From assembly GCA_021846145.1 (NCBI GenBank), contig JAJZCJ010000207.1:1-5804 (forward strand): a stretch of DNA of 5,804 bases. The letters are read 5' to 3'. Source of the DNA: Bacillota bacterium. Lineage in GTDB: Bacteria; Bacillota; Bacilli; Alicyclobacillales; SLC66. The notes under the pieces were generated by a model. It saw only the letters and a program-made list of their open reading frames with translations, was not told the origin of the DNA and made no database searches. Of this stretch, positions 1-5,804 are shown piece after piece. How positions within the stretch are numbered: position 1 is the stretch's first letter; every line of letters starts with the position of its first letter. The translations under genes and the position numbers were made by a program.

Positions 1-2
1 AA

Positions 3-656
3 AAGTTCGGGCAAAATCAAATTCTTCAGGATGATTCGAATATTTACTGCCTGACTATCATTGGGCAGGTCGAAGGACATTATGTGCTTCCGGCGCAAAA
101 CAAGACGACGAAGTATGAGCATGTCATTCCTCAGCTTGTTGCCGCAGAACAAAGTGAAAAAATTGAAGGGGTATTAATCATTCTTAATACAGTAGGCGGA
201 GACGTGGAGGCAGGGTTAGCTTTGTCAGAGATGATTGCCTCATTGTCTAAACCTACGGTGACTTTGGTATTGGGTGGTGGGCACAGCATTGGTGTGCCCA
301 TTGCTACGGCAAGTGATTATTCTTTTATTGCTGACACTGCCTCCATGACTGTTCATCCGATTCGTTTAAATGGACTAATCATTGGTGTCCCGCAAAGCTT
401 TGAATATCTGGAACGCATGCAGGAGCGTGTGACGCGATTTATTACAAAGCATTCGGTAATTTCCGAAAGTACTTTGCGTGAACTCATGATGAAAACGGGT
501 GAATTGACCCGCGACATTGGGACGACGTTGATTGGTGCCGATGCAGTTGAATATGGCATCATCAATGAAATTGGTGGAGTTGGCAAAGCGATGGCTAAGC
601 TTAAAATGATGATTGATGAATACCGATTTCGCAAACAAAAGGGTGGGATCATATGA
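3..656 (+). CDS. tepA: TepA, ClpP-like serine protease (5' end missing)
   Basis: Translocation-enhancing protein TepA (YmfB), a ClpP/crotonase-fold serine peptidase that B. subtilis work links to protein export and sporulation; it probably acts in the cytoplasm near the membrane. The frame is open from the window edge, giving 217 visible residues. The GTG at 84 is an internal Val codon, because family sequence ([10 protein letters not shown]) continues upstream of it, so the true start lies outside the window. A catalytic triad can be proposed: Ser in GGGHSIGVP (codon 285-287), His in MTVHP (354-356) and Asp in LTRDIG (513-515), with spacings close to those of ClpP. The oxyanion-side motif [10 protein letters not shown] and the C-terminal [15 protein letters not shown] are also present. 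The gene ends in an ATGA overlap with ylzJ, so the two are co-transcribed. In relatives rnjB/ymfA usually lies upstream. Identification is firm; the triad assignment is by pattern only. Confidence 0.93.
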   Translation, partial: KFGQNQILQDDSNIYCLTIIGQVEGHYVLPAQNKTTKYEHVIPQLVAAEQSEKIEGVLIILNTVGGDVEAGLALSEMIASLSKPTVTLVLGGGHSIGVPIATASDYSFIADTASMTVHPIRLNGLIIGVPQSFEYLERMQERVTRFITKHSVISESTLRELMMKTGELTRDIGTTLIGADAVEYGIINEIGGVGKAMAKLKMMIDEYRFRKQKGGII

Positions 657-871
657 TTTGGTCCATTATCCCGAATGAATTTATTTTTCGAGAATTAGAT
701 GATAAACCGCCACAAGTAGAAAAACAGACACTGCACATTCAGGGAGTAACAATGATTGTTGAGGTAACAGGATTTGGAGAAGCGAGGATCGAGCGTTTAC
801 TCTCCCCATATCCTCGTGATTATTTAAAGCCAGAATGGATGCCTGGACAGATGATTCGCTTATTTCCATAA
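653..871 (+). CDS. ylzJ: YlzJ-like protein
   Basis: Small 72-residue protein of the YlzJ-like family, whose function is unknown. In B. subtilis and relatives ylzJ lies between tepA and spoIIIE, as here. Family features visible are the N-terminal [12 protein letters not shown] (compare MILYTxMPxExxF), a central strand pattern around [10 protein letters not shown], and the C-terminal [19 protein letters not shown]. There is no signal peptide or membrane segment, so it is probably cytoplasmic. The ATG overlaps the tepA stop codon by four bases (ATGA), and a purine-rich GGTGGGA at 642-648 inside tepA serves as its ribosome-binding site, which suggests translational coupling. An intrinsic terminator begins at its stop codon. 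Family assignment comes from remembered sequence pattern plus gene order. Confidence 0.87.
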   Translation: MIWSIIPNEFIFRELDDKPPQVEKQTLHIQGVTMIVEVTGFGEARIERLLSPYPRDYLKPEWMPGQMIRLFP

Positions 872-901
872 GGTTCCGCGTGCTGCGGAACTGTTTTTTT
901 T
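872..901 (+). terminator. Rho-independent terminator after tepA-ylzJ
   Basis: A perfect 7-bp GC-rich stem (GTTCCGC at 873-879 pairing with GCGGAAC at 885-891) encloses a 5-nt loop and can be extended by one G-U pair (872/892). Eight consecutive T residues follow at 894-901. It starts directly after the ylzJ stop codon, so the tepA-ylzJ transcript should largely end here and spoIIIE is expected to have its own promoter or depend on readthrough. Confidence 0.93.
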
Positions 902-950
902 GCAGGATTCCATAGCAGTATTCGCGAACTAAAAACTGATGGTACGAATT

Positions 951-956
951 TGGAGG
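951..956 (+). promoter_or_regulatory. Ribosome-binding site for spoIIIE
   Basis: TGGAGG lies 11 nt before the ATG at 968. The only earlier in-frame initiation codon, TTG at 950, overlaps this site and would have no site of its own. The RBS therefore decides for the ATG at 968. The spacing is slightly long but usable. I saw no convincing sigma-A promoter in the roughly 50 bp between the terminator and this site; TACGAA at 943-948 is a weak -10 candidate with a poor -35. Confidence 0.75.
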
Positions 957-967
957 CAAATGCAGTA

Positions 968-3490
968 ATGGCCAAACTAGATCACACAAAAAGATTACTT
1001 AAATATGAAATATTCGGATTGGCTTTATTGGTGCTTGGTCTCGTGATCTTAGGAGACTTGGGTGCGGTAGGGCAGTCTCTTGACGATCTTTGTGTGGTAT
1101 TAGCGGGAAACTGGCACTTTTTGTTGCCACTGTACTTATTGTGGATGGCGGGTTGGATCATGATCAAACGTCATCGTTTTCGCTTTACCTCGCTACAAAC
1201 GGGCATATTGATGTTGTTATTAGTGGTGCTTACATGGAGTGAGATGGATCTTTATGCGTTGGCAGTAAACGCATATGGGAATACACCTGATTTGCTTGCT
1301 TTAACTAGGACGGGGATCAATACTCTGTCTTCCTCGCTGCATGTGCTGGTGGAAACAAGAGGTGGCGTCATGCCTCCTGCCAGCGCTGGTGGGGGCATGG
1401 TTGGGTTTGCTCTTTTCACTGGATTAAAATATTTATTTGCCGTTACGGGGGCGACATTAGTGCTGATCGCCTCTACGATGGTGGCTTTAGTATTGATTTC
1501 AAGAAGATCACTGGTGGCGACACTGGGAAAAGGCTCAAAGTATTTTGAAAAACGTATTGATCGAGGATGGACGGGGGCAATTAAATGGCTCTCTCGTTTT
1601 TTGCAAGCAGAAGGAAAAAAGAAAAAACCTACGCGCAAGTACGAAAAGAGAGTTCCCCTTGACGTGATTGAGGATGATGGGGAAGACGAAAAACCAACCA
1701 TCAAAAGGAAAACTAGCAAGAAGCGTAAGGAAACTCCTGTCAAACAAGACAATCAAGCAGATTTTTTGGATAACGAGGATACAGGACAGTCGGTTGCGAC
1801 CACATCATTTCCTTTCCCTGATTTTGGCGTGCCCTATCATGACGAGCCTAATTTCGAAAATTTTATTACAACAGATAGCATCCAATTAGAAGCGGATTGG
1901 GCGGTACCAGTTGAGAATCACTGGGATGACAAGTTAGAACAGCCAGCGTTTGAGGTGAATGATGCGGATCATCGCATCGTGGTGCGATTGCCCGATCGAG
2001 AACCACCAGAATTGGCACCCGATCCTTTGCCTTTTATCCATGCGGATGCGGCACCGGTAGTACGACCGTATCGTCTGCCTGATGCGCGTCTGTTAAGCAG
2101 AAGTGATGCAAAAAAAGGGGAAAAAAACGCATCTCAACGGGAATTGCAGGCCAATGCAATTAAACTGTCGGAGACATTTGAGAGTTTTGGTGTTCATGTG
2201 AAAATTTTGGGATATAGTCGAGGTCCGGCGGTTACACGTTATGAAATTCAACCTGCTACGGGAGTGAAGGTTTCTCGTATACTTAATTTATCTGATGATT
2301 TAGCATTGGCACTGGCTGCCCGGGATATTCGCATTGAGGCACCAATCCCAGGTAAATCGGCGGTGGGTATTGAGGTGCCTAACAATGAGGTGGCAATTGT
2401 CACGCTGCGCGATGTGATTGAGAGTGCTAGCGTCACGGAAGCAAAATCCCCGCTTACCTTCATTCTGGGAATGGACATAGCAGGTAATGCGATCGTTGCT
2501 GATTTAGCGAAAATGCCGCACTTATTAGTGGCGGGGGCGACTGGATCTGGGAAAAGTGTATGTATCAATGGCTTGATCTCAAGTTTGTTATTTCGTGCAA
2601 AACCAGATGAAGTCAAATTCATTATGATCGATCCGAAAATGGTGGAACTCGGCGTGTACAATGGAATACCGCATTTGTTTTCCCCCGTCGTCACTGATGC
2701 TCGCAAGGCAGCTGGTGCGTTGCGTAAAGTAGTGGCAGAAATGGAACAACGTTATGAACGCTTTCACAAAGCCAAAGTGCGAGATCTGGAGCGATATAAT
2801 CAGTACGCCGAAAAAGAGGGGAAGCCAAAGCTGCCGCTAATTGTCGTGATCATTGACGAACTCGCGGATTTGATGATGGTAGCTCCTGGCGATGTGGAGG
2901 ATGCGATCTGTCGATTGGCGCAGATGGCAAGGGCGGCTGGCATTCATTTGGTCGTCGCCACGCAGCGACCTTCTGTGGACGTGATTACAGGTTTGATTAA
3001 GGCGAACATACCTTCGCGAATTGCTTTTTCCGTATCGTCTGGTGTGGATTCTCGCACAATTCTTGATATGGCAGGTGCGGAAAAATTGTTGGGTCGCGGG
3101 GACATGTTATTTATGCCGGTTGGCGCATCTAAACCTATCCGTCTACAAGGGGCATTTATTTCTGAAAACGAAGTGGAGAGACTTACCGAATATGTGCGTA
3201 AACAACAAGAGGCGGAATATATAGAAGACTTTAGTCACTTAGAGGTGGAAAAAAACGATGGCGCGGCAGATTTTGACCAACTTTACGAAGAGGCGGTGCG
3301 TCTCGTGGTGGAGTCTGAACAGGCGTCTGTCTCTTTTATTCAAAGAAAGTTAAAAGTGGGTTATGCGAGAGCGGCGCGTATCGTGGATCAATTGGAACAG
3401 TCTGGGGTGATCGGCCCATTTGAAAACAGCAAGCCAAGGGAAGTGTTCCTGAGTCGGGAGGCTTGGGTGGAGCGTCAATCCCACCAATAA
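968..3490 (+). CDS. spoIIIE: SpoIIIE/FtsK family DNA translocase
   Basis: Membrane-anchored hexameric ATPase that pumps chromosomal DNA through the division septum; in spore formers it moves the chromosome into the forespore. The 840-residue product has hydrophobic segments at about 14-33, 41-65, 75-100 and 147-177 (FtsK 4TM-type anchor), then a long charged linker (about 185-390) that is Lys-rich early and acidic and Pro-rich later. The motor follows: alpha domain (about 390-500), RecA-like beta domain with Walker A GATGSGKS (523-530) and Walker [13 protein letters not shown] (624-635, D630/E631), and [21 protein letters not shown] (664-684) typical of the family. The C-terminal gamma winged helix (about 768-835, recognition helix near [13 protein letters not shown]) reads orientation sequences such as SRS/KOPS. 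The four-segment anchor fits SpoIIIE rather than soluble SftA. The linker looks some tens of residues longer than in B. subtilis. A-rich slippery heptamers at 1615 and 2110-2128 are discussed in the findings. Confidence 0.96.
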   Translation: MAKLDHTKRLLKYEIFGLALLVLGLVILGDLGAVGQSLDDLCVVLAGNWHFLLPLYLLWMAGWIMIKRHRFRFTSLQTGILMLLLVVLTWSEMDLYALAVNAYGNTPDLLALTRTGINTLSSSLHVLVETRGGVMPPASAGGGMVGFALFTGLKYLFAVTGATLVLIASTMVALVLISRRSLVATLGKGSKYFEKRIDRGWTGAIKWLSRFLQAEGKKKKPTRKYEKRVPLDVIEDDGEDEKPTIKRKTSKKRKETPVKQDNQADFLDNEDTGQSVATTSFPFPDFGVPYHDEPNFENFITTDSIQLEADWAVPVENHWDDKLEQPAFEVNDADHRIVVRLPDREPPELAPDPLPFIHADAAPVVRPYRLPDARLLSRSDAKKGEKNASQRELQANAIKLSETFESFGVHVKILGYSRGPAVTRYEIQPATGVKVSRILNLSDDLALALAARDIRIEAPIPGKSAVGIEVPNNEVAIVTLRDVIESASVTEAKSPLTFILGMDIAGNAIVADLAKMPHLLVAGATGSGKSVCINGLISSLLFRAKPDEVKFIMIDPKMVELGVYNGIPHLFSPVVTDARKAAGALRKVVAEMEQRYERFHKAKVRDLERYNQYAEKEGKPKLPLIVVIIDELADLMMVAPGDVEDAICRLAQMARAAGIHLVVATQRPSVDVITGLIKANIPSRIAFSVSSGVDSRTILDMAGAEKLLGRGDMLFMPVGASKPIRLQGAFISENEVERLTEYVRKQQEAEYIEDFSHLEVEKNDGAADFDQLYEEAVRLVVESEQASVSFIQRKLKVGYARAARIVDQLEQSGVIGPFENSKPREVFLSREAWVERQSHQ

Positions 3491-3541
3491 TTTTGGACAT
3501 GTTCGGTTCACTTGATGCGTATATATGGGGATAGCATCGGT

Positions 3542-3547
3542 GGGGGG
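3542..3547 (+). promoter_or_regulatory. G-rich ribosome-binding site deciding the start at 3554
   Basis: A run of six G residues ends 6 nt before the ATG at 3554 and can pair with the anti-Shine-Dalgarno sequence. The in-frame TTG at 3512 and ATG at 3515 lack a comparable site, so the shorter reading is preferred. Confidence 0.6.
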
Positions 3548-3553
3548 CTTGTC

Positions 3554-4105
3554 ATGAATAGTAAAAAAAAAATTATTAATAGATTTTTTGTAGCACTGAT
3601 TGGACTTATCGGATTAGCGTGGATGAGTGTGTGGTTGGGGGATGTGCAAAAACCGCCAATGAATTTATCGACCCCTCAATCTGTTGGATTTTCTCGACAA
3701 GTAGTATCTTCTGCGACCGAGAAAACAATATCGCTAGCGTTGACGAGTGCCGTGCCTGAGCTTGAGGACGTGTATTTTCAATTGTTGAAAAACGGGGATT
3801 TAATGCTTGTCGGTACAGCTTCTCTCGATGGGTATGGGAATCATTATGCCCTAGCAGCAGATATGACCGCTCGTTTTTTGCAAACGGCGTATCGTGTGTC
3901 ACCTATACCAGTCGATTATGTGTCGTTGTATACTACGTACCACGGCCACTATATCATGGCAGCGGGAGTAGGCCGTAACGTGGAAAATAAAGTGGCATTG
4001 GCTACGCTTGGTTCGGATCAAGGCATACAATTCATGGATCAATTGGCTCGTCTAGATCAAAGTAGCGGGGCGCTATCTTATCAGGCGTTCGCCGAGTATC
4101 AATAG
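3554..4105 (+). CDS. Predicted membrane-anchored or secreted hypothetical protein
   Basis: I do not recognise a family. The product is 183 residues with a basic N-terminus (MNSKKKIINR) and a single hydrophobic segment at about 11-28. No clean AxA cleavage site follows, so an N-terminally anchored protein facing outward is more likely than a freely secreted one. The extracytoplasmic part begins with a Ser/Thr/Pro-containing stretch and continues as a mixed alpha/beta domain with a Tyr-rich strand region (VDYVSLYTTYHGHY, about 123-136). No Cys and no obvious catalytic motif are visible. It begins 63 nt after spoIIIE on the same strand without a recognisable terminator between them, so co-transcription is possible, and it is convergent with the gene at 4141-4488. 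A run of ten A residues covers codons 4-6. An in-frame start at 3515 would add 13 residues before the basic stretch. Confidence 0.72.
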   Translation: MNSKKKIINRFFVALIGLIGLAWMSVWLGDVQKPPMNLSTPQSVGFSRQVVSSATEKTISLALTSAVPELEDVYFQLLKNGDLMLVGTASLDGYGNHYALAADMTARFLQTAYRVSPIPVDYVSLYTTYHGHYIMAAGVGRNVENKVALATLGSDQGIQFMDQLARLDQSSGALSYQAFAEYQ

Positions 4106-4140
4106 CGCTATATACAAAATTGTAGACGGAGGAAGACGTC

Positions 4141-4488
4141 TTACTGCTCGTAGCGATGATTTTCAGCACTAACTATATAAAGTTGTGAAAAACCAATTTT
4201 GGATTTTCGGATGTGCTTAATGAGTTGTCTGAAGATCGCTTCATGTCCTGTCTTGAATAGGGTTTCTATGATCGTGTGAGCAGTAAAAGGTTCATCCAAG
4301 CTTGCTTGTACCGTTGGATCTTCCTTAAGATGGCCTATCCAGTCGTCTTGATACCGTTCTTTGCGCCGTTCTGCATAGGCGCTGCGATACAAGTCTTTTA
4401 CAGAAAACGGCGCGTCAATGGTCTGAAGATAAAAATCTAACTGATAAAATGCTTGGGCCACTGATCGATGGTCCTTATTTGTGCTCAT
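4141..4488 (-). CDS. Small charged cytoplasmic hypothetical protein
   Basis: The 115-residue product is rich in charged and aromatic residues, mainly predicted helical, with no signal peptide, membrane segment or Cys. I do not recognise it with confidence. The motif SAYAERRKERYQDDWIGHLKEDP (split as 36-46 and 47-58) suggests a basic helix followed by an acidic/aromatic helix, and residues 73-95 (IIETLFKTGHEAIF onward) faintly recall the helical IDEAL motif of small Bacillota proteins but are one residue out of register. Start choice: the ATG at 4488-4486 has a GAGGTG ribosome-binding site 6 nt upstream (4500-4495) and a promoter-like pair just beyond it; an upstream in-frame start at 4521 would lie before both and has no such support. 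The gene is opposite in strand to all neighbours and only 35 bp from the end of the previous gene. Coding nature is supported by the RBS, promoter and lack of a competing long frame on the plus strand. Confidence 0.68.
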   Translation of the reverse strand: MSTNKDHRSVAQAFYQLDFYLQTIDAPFSVKDLYRSAYAERRKERYQDDWIGHLKEDPTVQASLDEPFTAHTIIETLFKTGHEAIFRQLIKHIRKSKIGFSQLYIVSAENHRYEQ

Positions 4489-4494
4489 GGAATA

Positions 4495-4500
4495 CACCTC
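4495..4500 (-). promoter_or_regulatory. Ribosome-binding site for the minus-strand gene
   Basis: Read on the minus strand, GAGGTG precedes the ATG at 4488 by a 6-nt spacer. This is a near-consensus Bacillota site and the main reason for choosing this start over the one at 4521. Confidence 0.75.
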
Positions 4501-4506
4501 AAATTT

Positions 4507-4535
4507 ATTATGAGTCAACACGTCTTAACTAGCAA
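4507..4535 (-). promoter_or_regulatory. Predicted sigma-A-type promoter for the minus-strand gene
   Basis: On the minus strand, TTGCTA (4535-4530; 4 of 6 to TTGACA) and CATAAT (4512-4507; 5 of 6 to TATAAT) are separated by exactly 17 nt. Transcription would begin near 4500, giving a very short leader that starts at the ribosome-binding site. This is a prediction from hexamers only. Confidence 0.5.
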
Positions 4536-4550
4536 GTGGTGATTCTATGA

Positions 4551-4559
4551 TGGTACAAT
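4551..4559 (+). promoter_or_regulatory. Predicted extended -10 promoter for the lipoprotein gene
   Basis: TGGTACAAT matches the extended -10 form TGnTATAAT with one mismatch. No good -35 is found at 16-18 nt upstream, which an extended -10 can tolerate. The predicted start of transcription, near 4566, lies after the first in-frame ATG at 4562 and so supports translation from the ATG at 4595. It stands back to back with the minus-strand promoter. Confidence 0.42.
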
Positions 4560-4581
4560 AAATGGACAAATTGATGATAAT

Positions 4582-4590
4582 GGGGTTAGG
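4582..4590 (+). promoter_or_regulatory. Ribosome-binding site candidate for the lipoprotein gene
   Basis: GGGGTTAGG lies 4 nt before the ATG at 4595 (9 nt from the end of its GGGG part). The in-frame ATGs at 4562, 4574 and 4580 have nothing comparable upstream. Confidence 0.45.
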
Positions 4591-4594
4591 ATTA

Positions 4595-5590
4595 ATGCAT
4601 CGGCATCTGCGCATGGTTTTTAGTCTTCTTAGTGCATCGGTCGTTTTTTCGCTCGCGGGATGTGGTTTTGTAAATGTAACGAATTTAACGCCTACAGTGA
4701 AGAAAACTTTTGTGCTTGTGGTGGGATCAAGTGATTGGTTAAGAAATTCTCAAATAGCAGATGCGCTGGCAAGTGCGCCGCAAGGAGTCAGCACTGTGTC
4801 CTTGTCTACTAGTGGAGTGGCGATATCTAGCTTGATCAAACAGATTAATGATTCTACAGCGAATGCAATCATCATGATCCAACCAAATGCAGCATTAATG
4901 AAACTGCCAGAAACTCATCCTCAGGTTCATTTTTATGTAATTGGAAAATATAATACTGTTATCGCAAAAAATGTATCCGTTCTTGTGCCGGATAATCAAC
5001 AATTGGCTTCAGTGGCAGGATATATTGCAGGTAGCAGTGCGGTACGGGGACAACCGTTTTACGTGGTGTCTGCTGCTCCAACTGAATCTCCTGCGATGGC
5101 TTCTGTGGTTGATGCGGTGTATTCAGGCGCTCATGCCGCCTTTTCCACGGGGCATGTACAGTGGAACGGTCAATTCACCAACACTGCAAAGTCATCACTA
5201 GGAATTTATGTGATTTGGGGGACGATTCCTTCTACAAATCTCGCGGCAATTGCGGGAGCAAAGCAGAAAGTGATTGCTGTGGATAGCCAAAACGATTTAA
5301 CTGGCATGACTGTTGTGGCTAACTACTCCGCCACAGGATGGGTAGCTAGTAGCGTACAATCAGCGCTGCATGCTATTTATCAACATCACCCTTTATCCGC
5401 TGTCAGCAGTATTCCTATCTCTTTTCAGGTGAATGCGATTCCGGCTTGGCAGCAAAAAGGTGGTATTTTAGACTACGAACGGATGATTGCTACAGGCACC
5501 TTGTCACCTACAGGATTTTTGCAAGGGATACCTAGCGTGAAGACGGCTCAATTGCTTCATTTGCCGATTCCACCTAACATATTGGGATAG
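4595..5590 (+). CDS. BMP/Med-family lipoprotein (solute-binding-like)
   Basis: Predicted lipoprotein of the BMP (basic membrane protein, PF02608-like) superfamily, which includes nucleoside-binding ABC transporter receptors and the B. subtilis competence regulator Med. From the ATG at 4595 it has 331 residues: n-region MHRHLR, hydrophobic core, and lipobox SLAGC with lipidated Cys23, so it should sit on the outer face of the membrane. Family-like patterns are HPQVHFYVIG (118-127), an N-V-S-V strand followed by the helix LASVAGYIAG (147-156), VIAVDSQ (236-242) and MTVVANYSATGW (248-259). Starts at 4562, 4574 or 4580 would add up to 11 residues but lack ribosome-binding sites. No ABC ATPase or permease gene follows; the DUF3388 gene begins 10 nt later. 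In some Bacillaceae a BMP receptor with its ABC genes is found between spoIIIE and the ymf genes (from memory), so this may be a lone remnant or a Med-like sensor. Ligand unknown. Confidence 0.75.
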   Translation: MHRHLRMVFSLLSASVVFSLAGCGFVNVTNLTPTVKKTFVLVVGSSDWLRNSQIADALASAPQGVSTVSLSTSGVAISSLIKQINDSTANAIIMIQPNAALMKLPETHPQVHFYVIGKYNTVIAKNVSVLVPDNQQLASVAGYIAGSSAVRGQPFYVVSAAPTESPAMASVVDAVYSGAHAAFSTGHVQWNGQFTNTAKSSLGIYVIWGTIPSTNLAAIAGAKQKVIAVDSQNDLTGMTVVANYSATGWVASSVQSALHAIYQHHPLSAVSSIPISFQVNAIPAWQQKGGILDYERMIATGTLSPTGFLQGIPSVKTAQLLHLPIPPNILG

Positions 5591-5593
5591 GAG
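5589..5593 (+). promoter_or_regulatory. Ribosome-binding site overlapping the lipoprotein stop codon
   Basis: AGGAG shares its first two bases with the TAG stop codon at 5588-5590 and lies 7 nt before the GTG at 5601. This fixes the non-ATG start of the next gene and suggests coupled translation of the two genes. Confidence 0.85.
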
Positions 5594-5600
5594 TGAGATC

Positions 5601-5804
5601 GTGAACGAGTGGTACTTGGAATATCATATCTATAAAGATCGGTTTGGTTTATTGGGGGATATTGCCTCGCTTTTAGGCATGATGGCCATCAATATTGAAA
5701 CACTGAGGGATGTTGAAGATAGAAGAAGAGGTTTTTTAATCCGTACTGATGATCCTGCCAAGATTGAAAGTTTGCGCACATTGCTTGAGTATGTTGAAAA
5801 TATT
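5601..5804 (+). CDS. ymfK: YmfK/DUF3388 family protein, N-terminal part
   Basis: The first 68 codons of a protein of the DUF3388 (YmfK) family, continuing beyond the right edge. The start MNEWYLEYHIYKDRFGLLGDI (residues 1-21) and the following ASLLGMMAINIETL, RRRGFLIRTDD match the family start as remembered from B. subtilis YmfK. The N-terminal pattern (beta strand, RFGLLGDIASLLG helix, NIETL strand, RRGFLIR strand) resembles an ACT-type regulatory fold that binds small ligands; the function of the family is not established. It starts with GTG behind a strong AGGAG site overlapping the preceding stop codon, 10 nt after the lipoprotein gene, so the two form an operon. In B. subtilis ymfK lies a few genes after spoIIIE, preceded by the ymfF/ymfH peptidase genes, ymfI and ymfJ, none of which is seen here. 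Confidence 0.85.
   Translation, partial: MNEWYLEYHIYKDRFGLLGDIASLLGMMAINIETLRDVEDRRRGFLIRTDDPAKIESLRTLLEYVENI

Noticed and set aside
84..86. GTG as the start codon of tepA
   Set aside because: Family-conserved residues continue in frame upstream to the window edge and no ribosome-binding site precedes the GTG, so it is an internal valine codon.
279..299. Perfect 7-bp inverted repeat (GGGCACA / TGTGCCC, 7-nt loop) inside tepA
   Set aside because: It encodes the conserved active-site stretch GHSIGVP and is not followed by a T-run, so it is explained by coding sequence rather than by termination.
1252..1752. Long minus-strand open frame inside spoIIIE (166 codons)
   Set aside because: It lies wholly opposite the membrane and linker coding region, has no ribosome-binding site that I can see, and its composition is that of a reverse complement shadow. 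The same applies to the frame at 2248-2706.
4106..4140. Bidirectional terminator between the convergent genes
   Set aside because: Only a short imperfect stem can be drawn (GTAGACG with CGTCTTAC, one bulge) and there is no T-run on either strand.
4202..4275. IDEAL domain in the minus-strand small protein (residues 73-95)
   Set aside because: The resemblance to the motif is partial and one residue out of register; not enough to name the family without a profile search.
4562..4594. Earlier ATG starts (4562, 4574, 4580) for the lipoprotein
   Set aside because: They lack ribosome-binding sites, the first lies before the predicted transcription start, and they would place extra hydrophobic residues before the basic n-region of the signal peptide.
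1..5804. Mobile element, CRISPR, toxin-antitoxin or phage defence system
   Set aside because: No transposase, integrase, repeat array, toxin-like gene pair or tRNA is visible; the genes are syntenic housekeeping and sporulation genes plus a few unknowns.

Overview
The window looks like core chromosome of a spore-forming member of the Bacillota (class Bacilli). The order tepA (ClpP-like protease), ylzJ, spoIIIE and finally the start of a ymfK/DUF3388 gene is the one known from Bacillus subtilis and relatives. Moderate base composition, strong Shine-Dalgarno sites and mixed codon use are compatible with an Alicyclobacillaceae-type organism, but that placement is inference.

Layout. Positions 3-656 hold the 3' part of tepA, cut by the left edge of the window. 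It overlaps the 72-codon ylzJ by four bases, and a strong intrinsic terminator at 872-901 closes this pair. Positions 968-3490 hold the membrane-anchored DNA translocase SpoIIIE/FtsK, with its own ribosome-binding site. A block without recognised counterparts in the B. subtilis locus follows: a predicted membrane-anchored protein (3554-4105, +) and a small charged cytoplasmic protein on the opposite strand (4141-4488, -). A divergent promoter region at about 4495-4594 separates the latter from a BMP/Med-type lipoprotein gene (4595-5590, +). That gene's stop codon overlaps the ribosome-binding site of the DUF3388 gene, which runs off the right edge (5601-5804).

How the genes may work together. 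TepA (implicated in protein export and sporulation in B. subtilis) and SpoIIIE (chromosome pumping into the forespore and clearance of the division septum) are envelope or sporulation functions that usually neighbour each other, without a proven shared mechanism. The lipoprotein and the DUF3388 protein appear translationally linked. One is a predicted extracytoplasmic ligand binder and the other has an ACT-like N-terminus, so both may sense small molecules, but this is inference.

I see no CRISPR array, insertion sequence, phage gene, tRNA or rRNA. I found no convincing new biological system. The points most worth a second look are the unrecognised block after spoIIIE, the solitary BMP-type lipoprotein, a ten-A tract just inside the membrane-protein gene, and in-frame slippery heptamers in spoIIIE at the borders of its linker.
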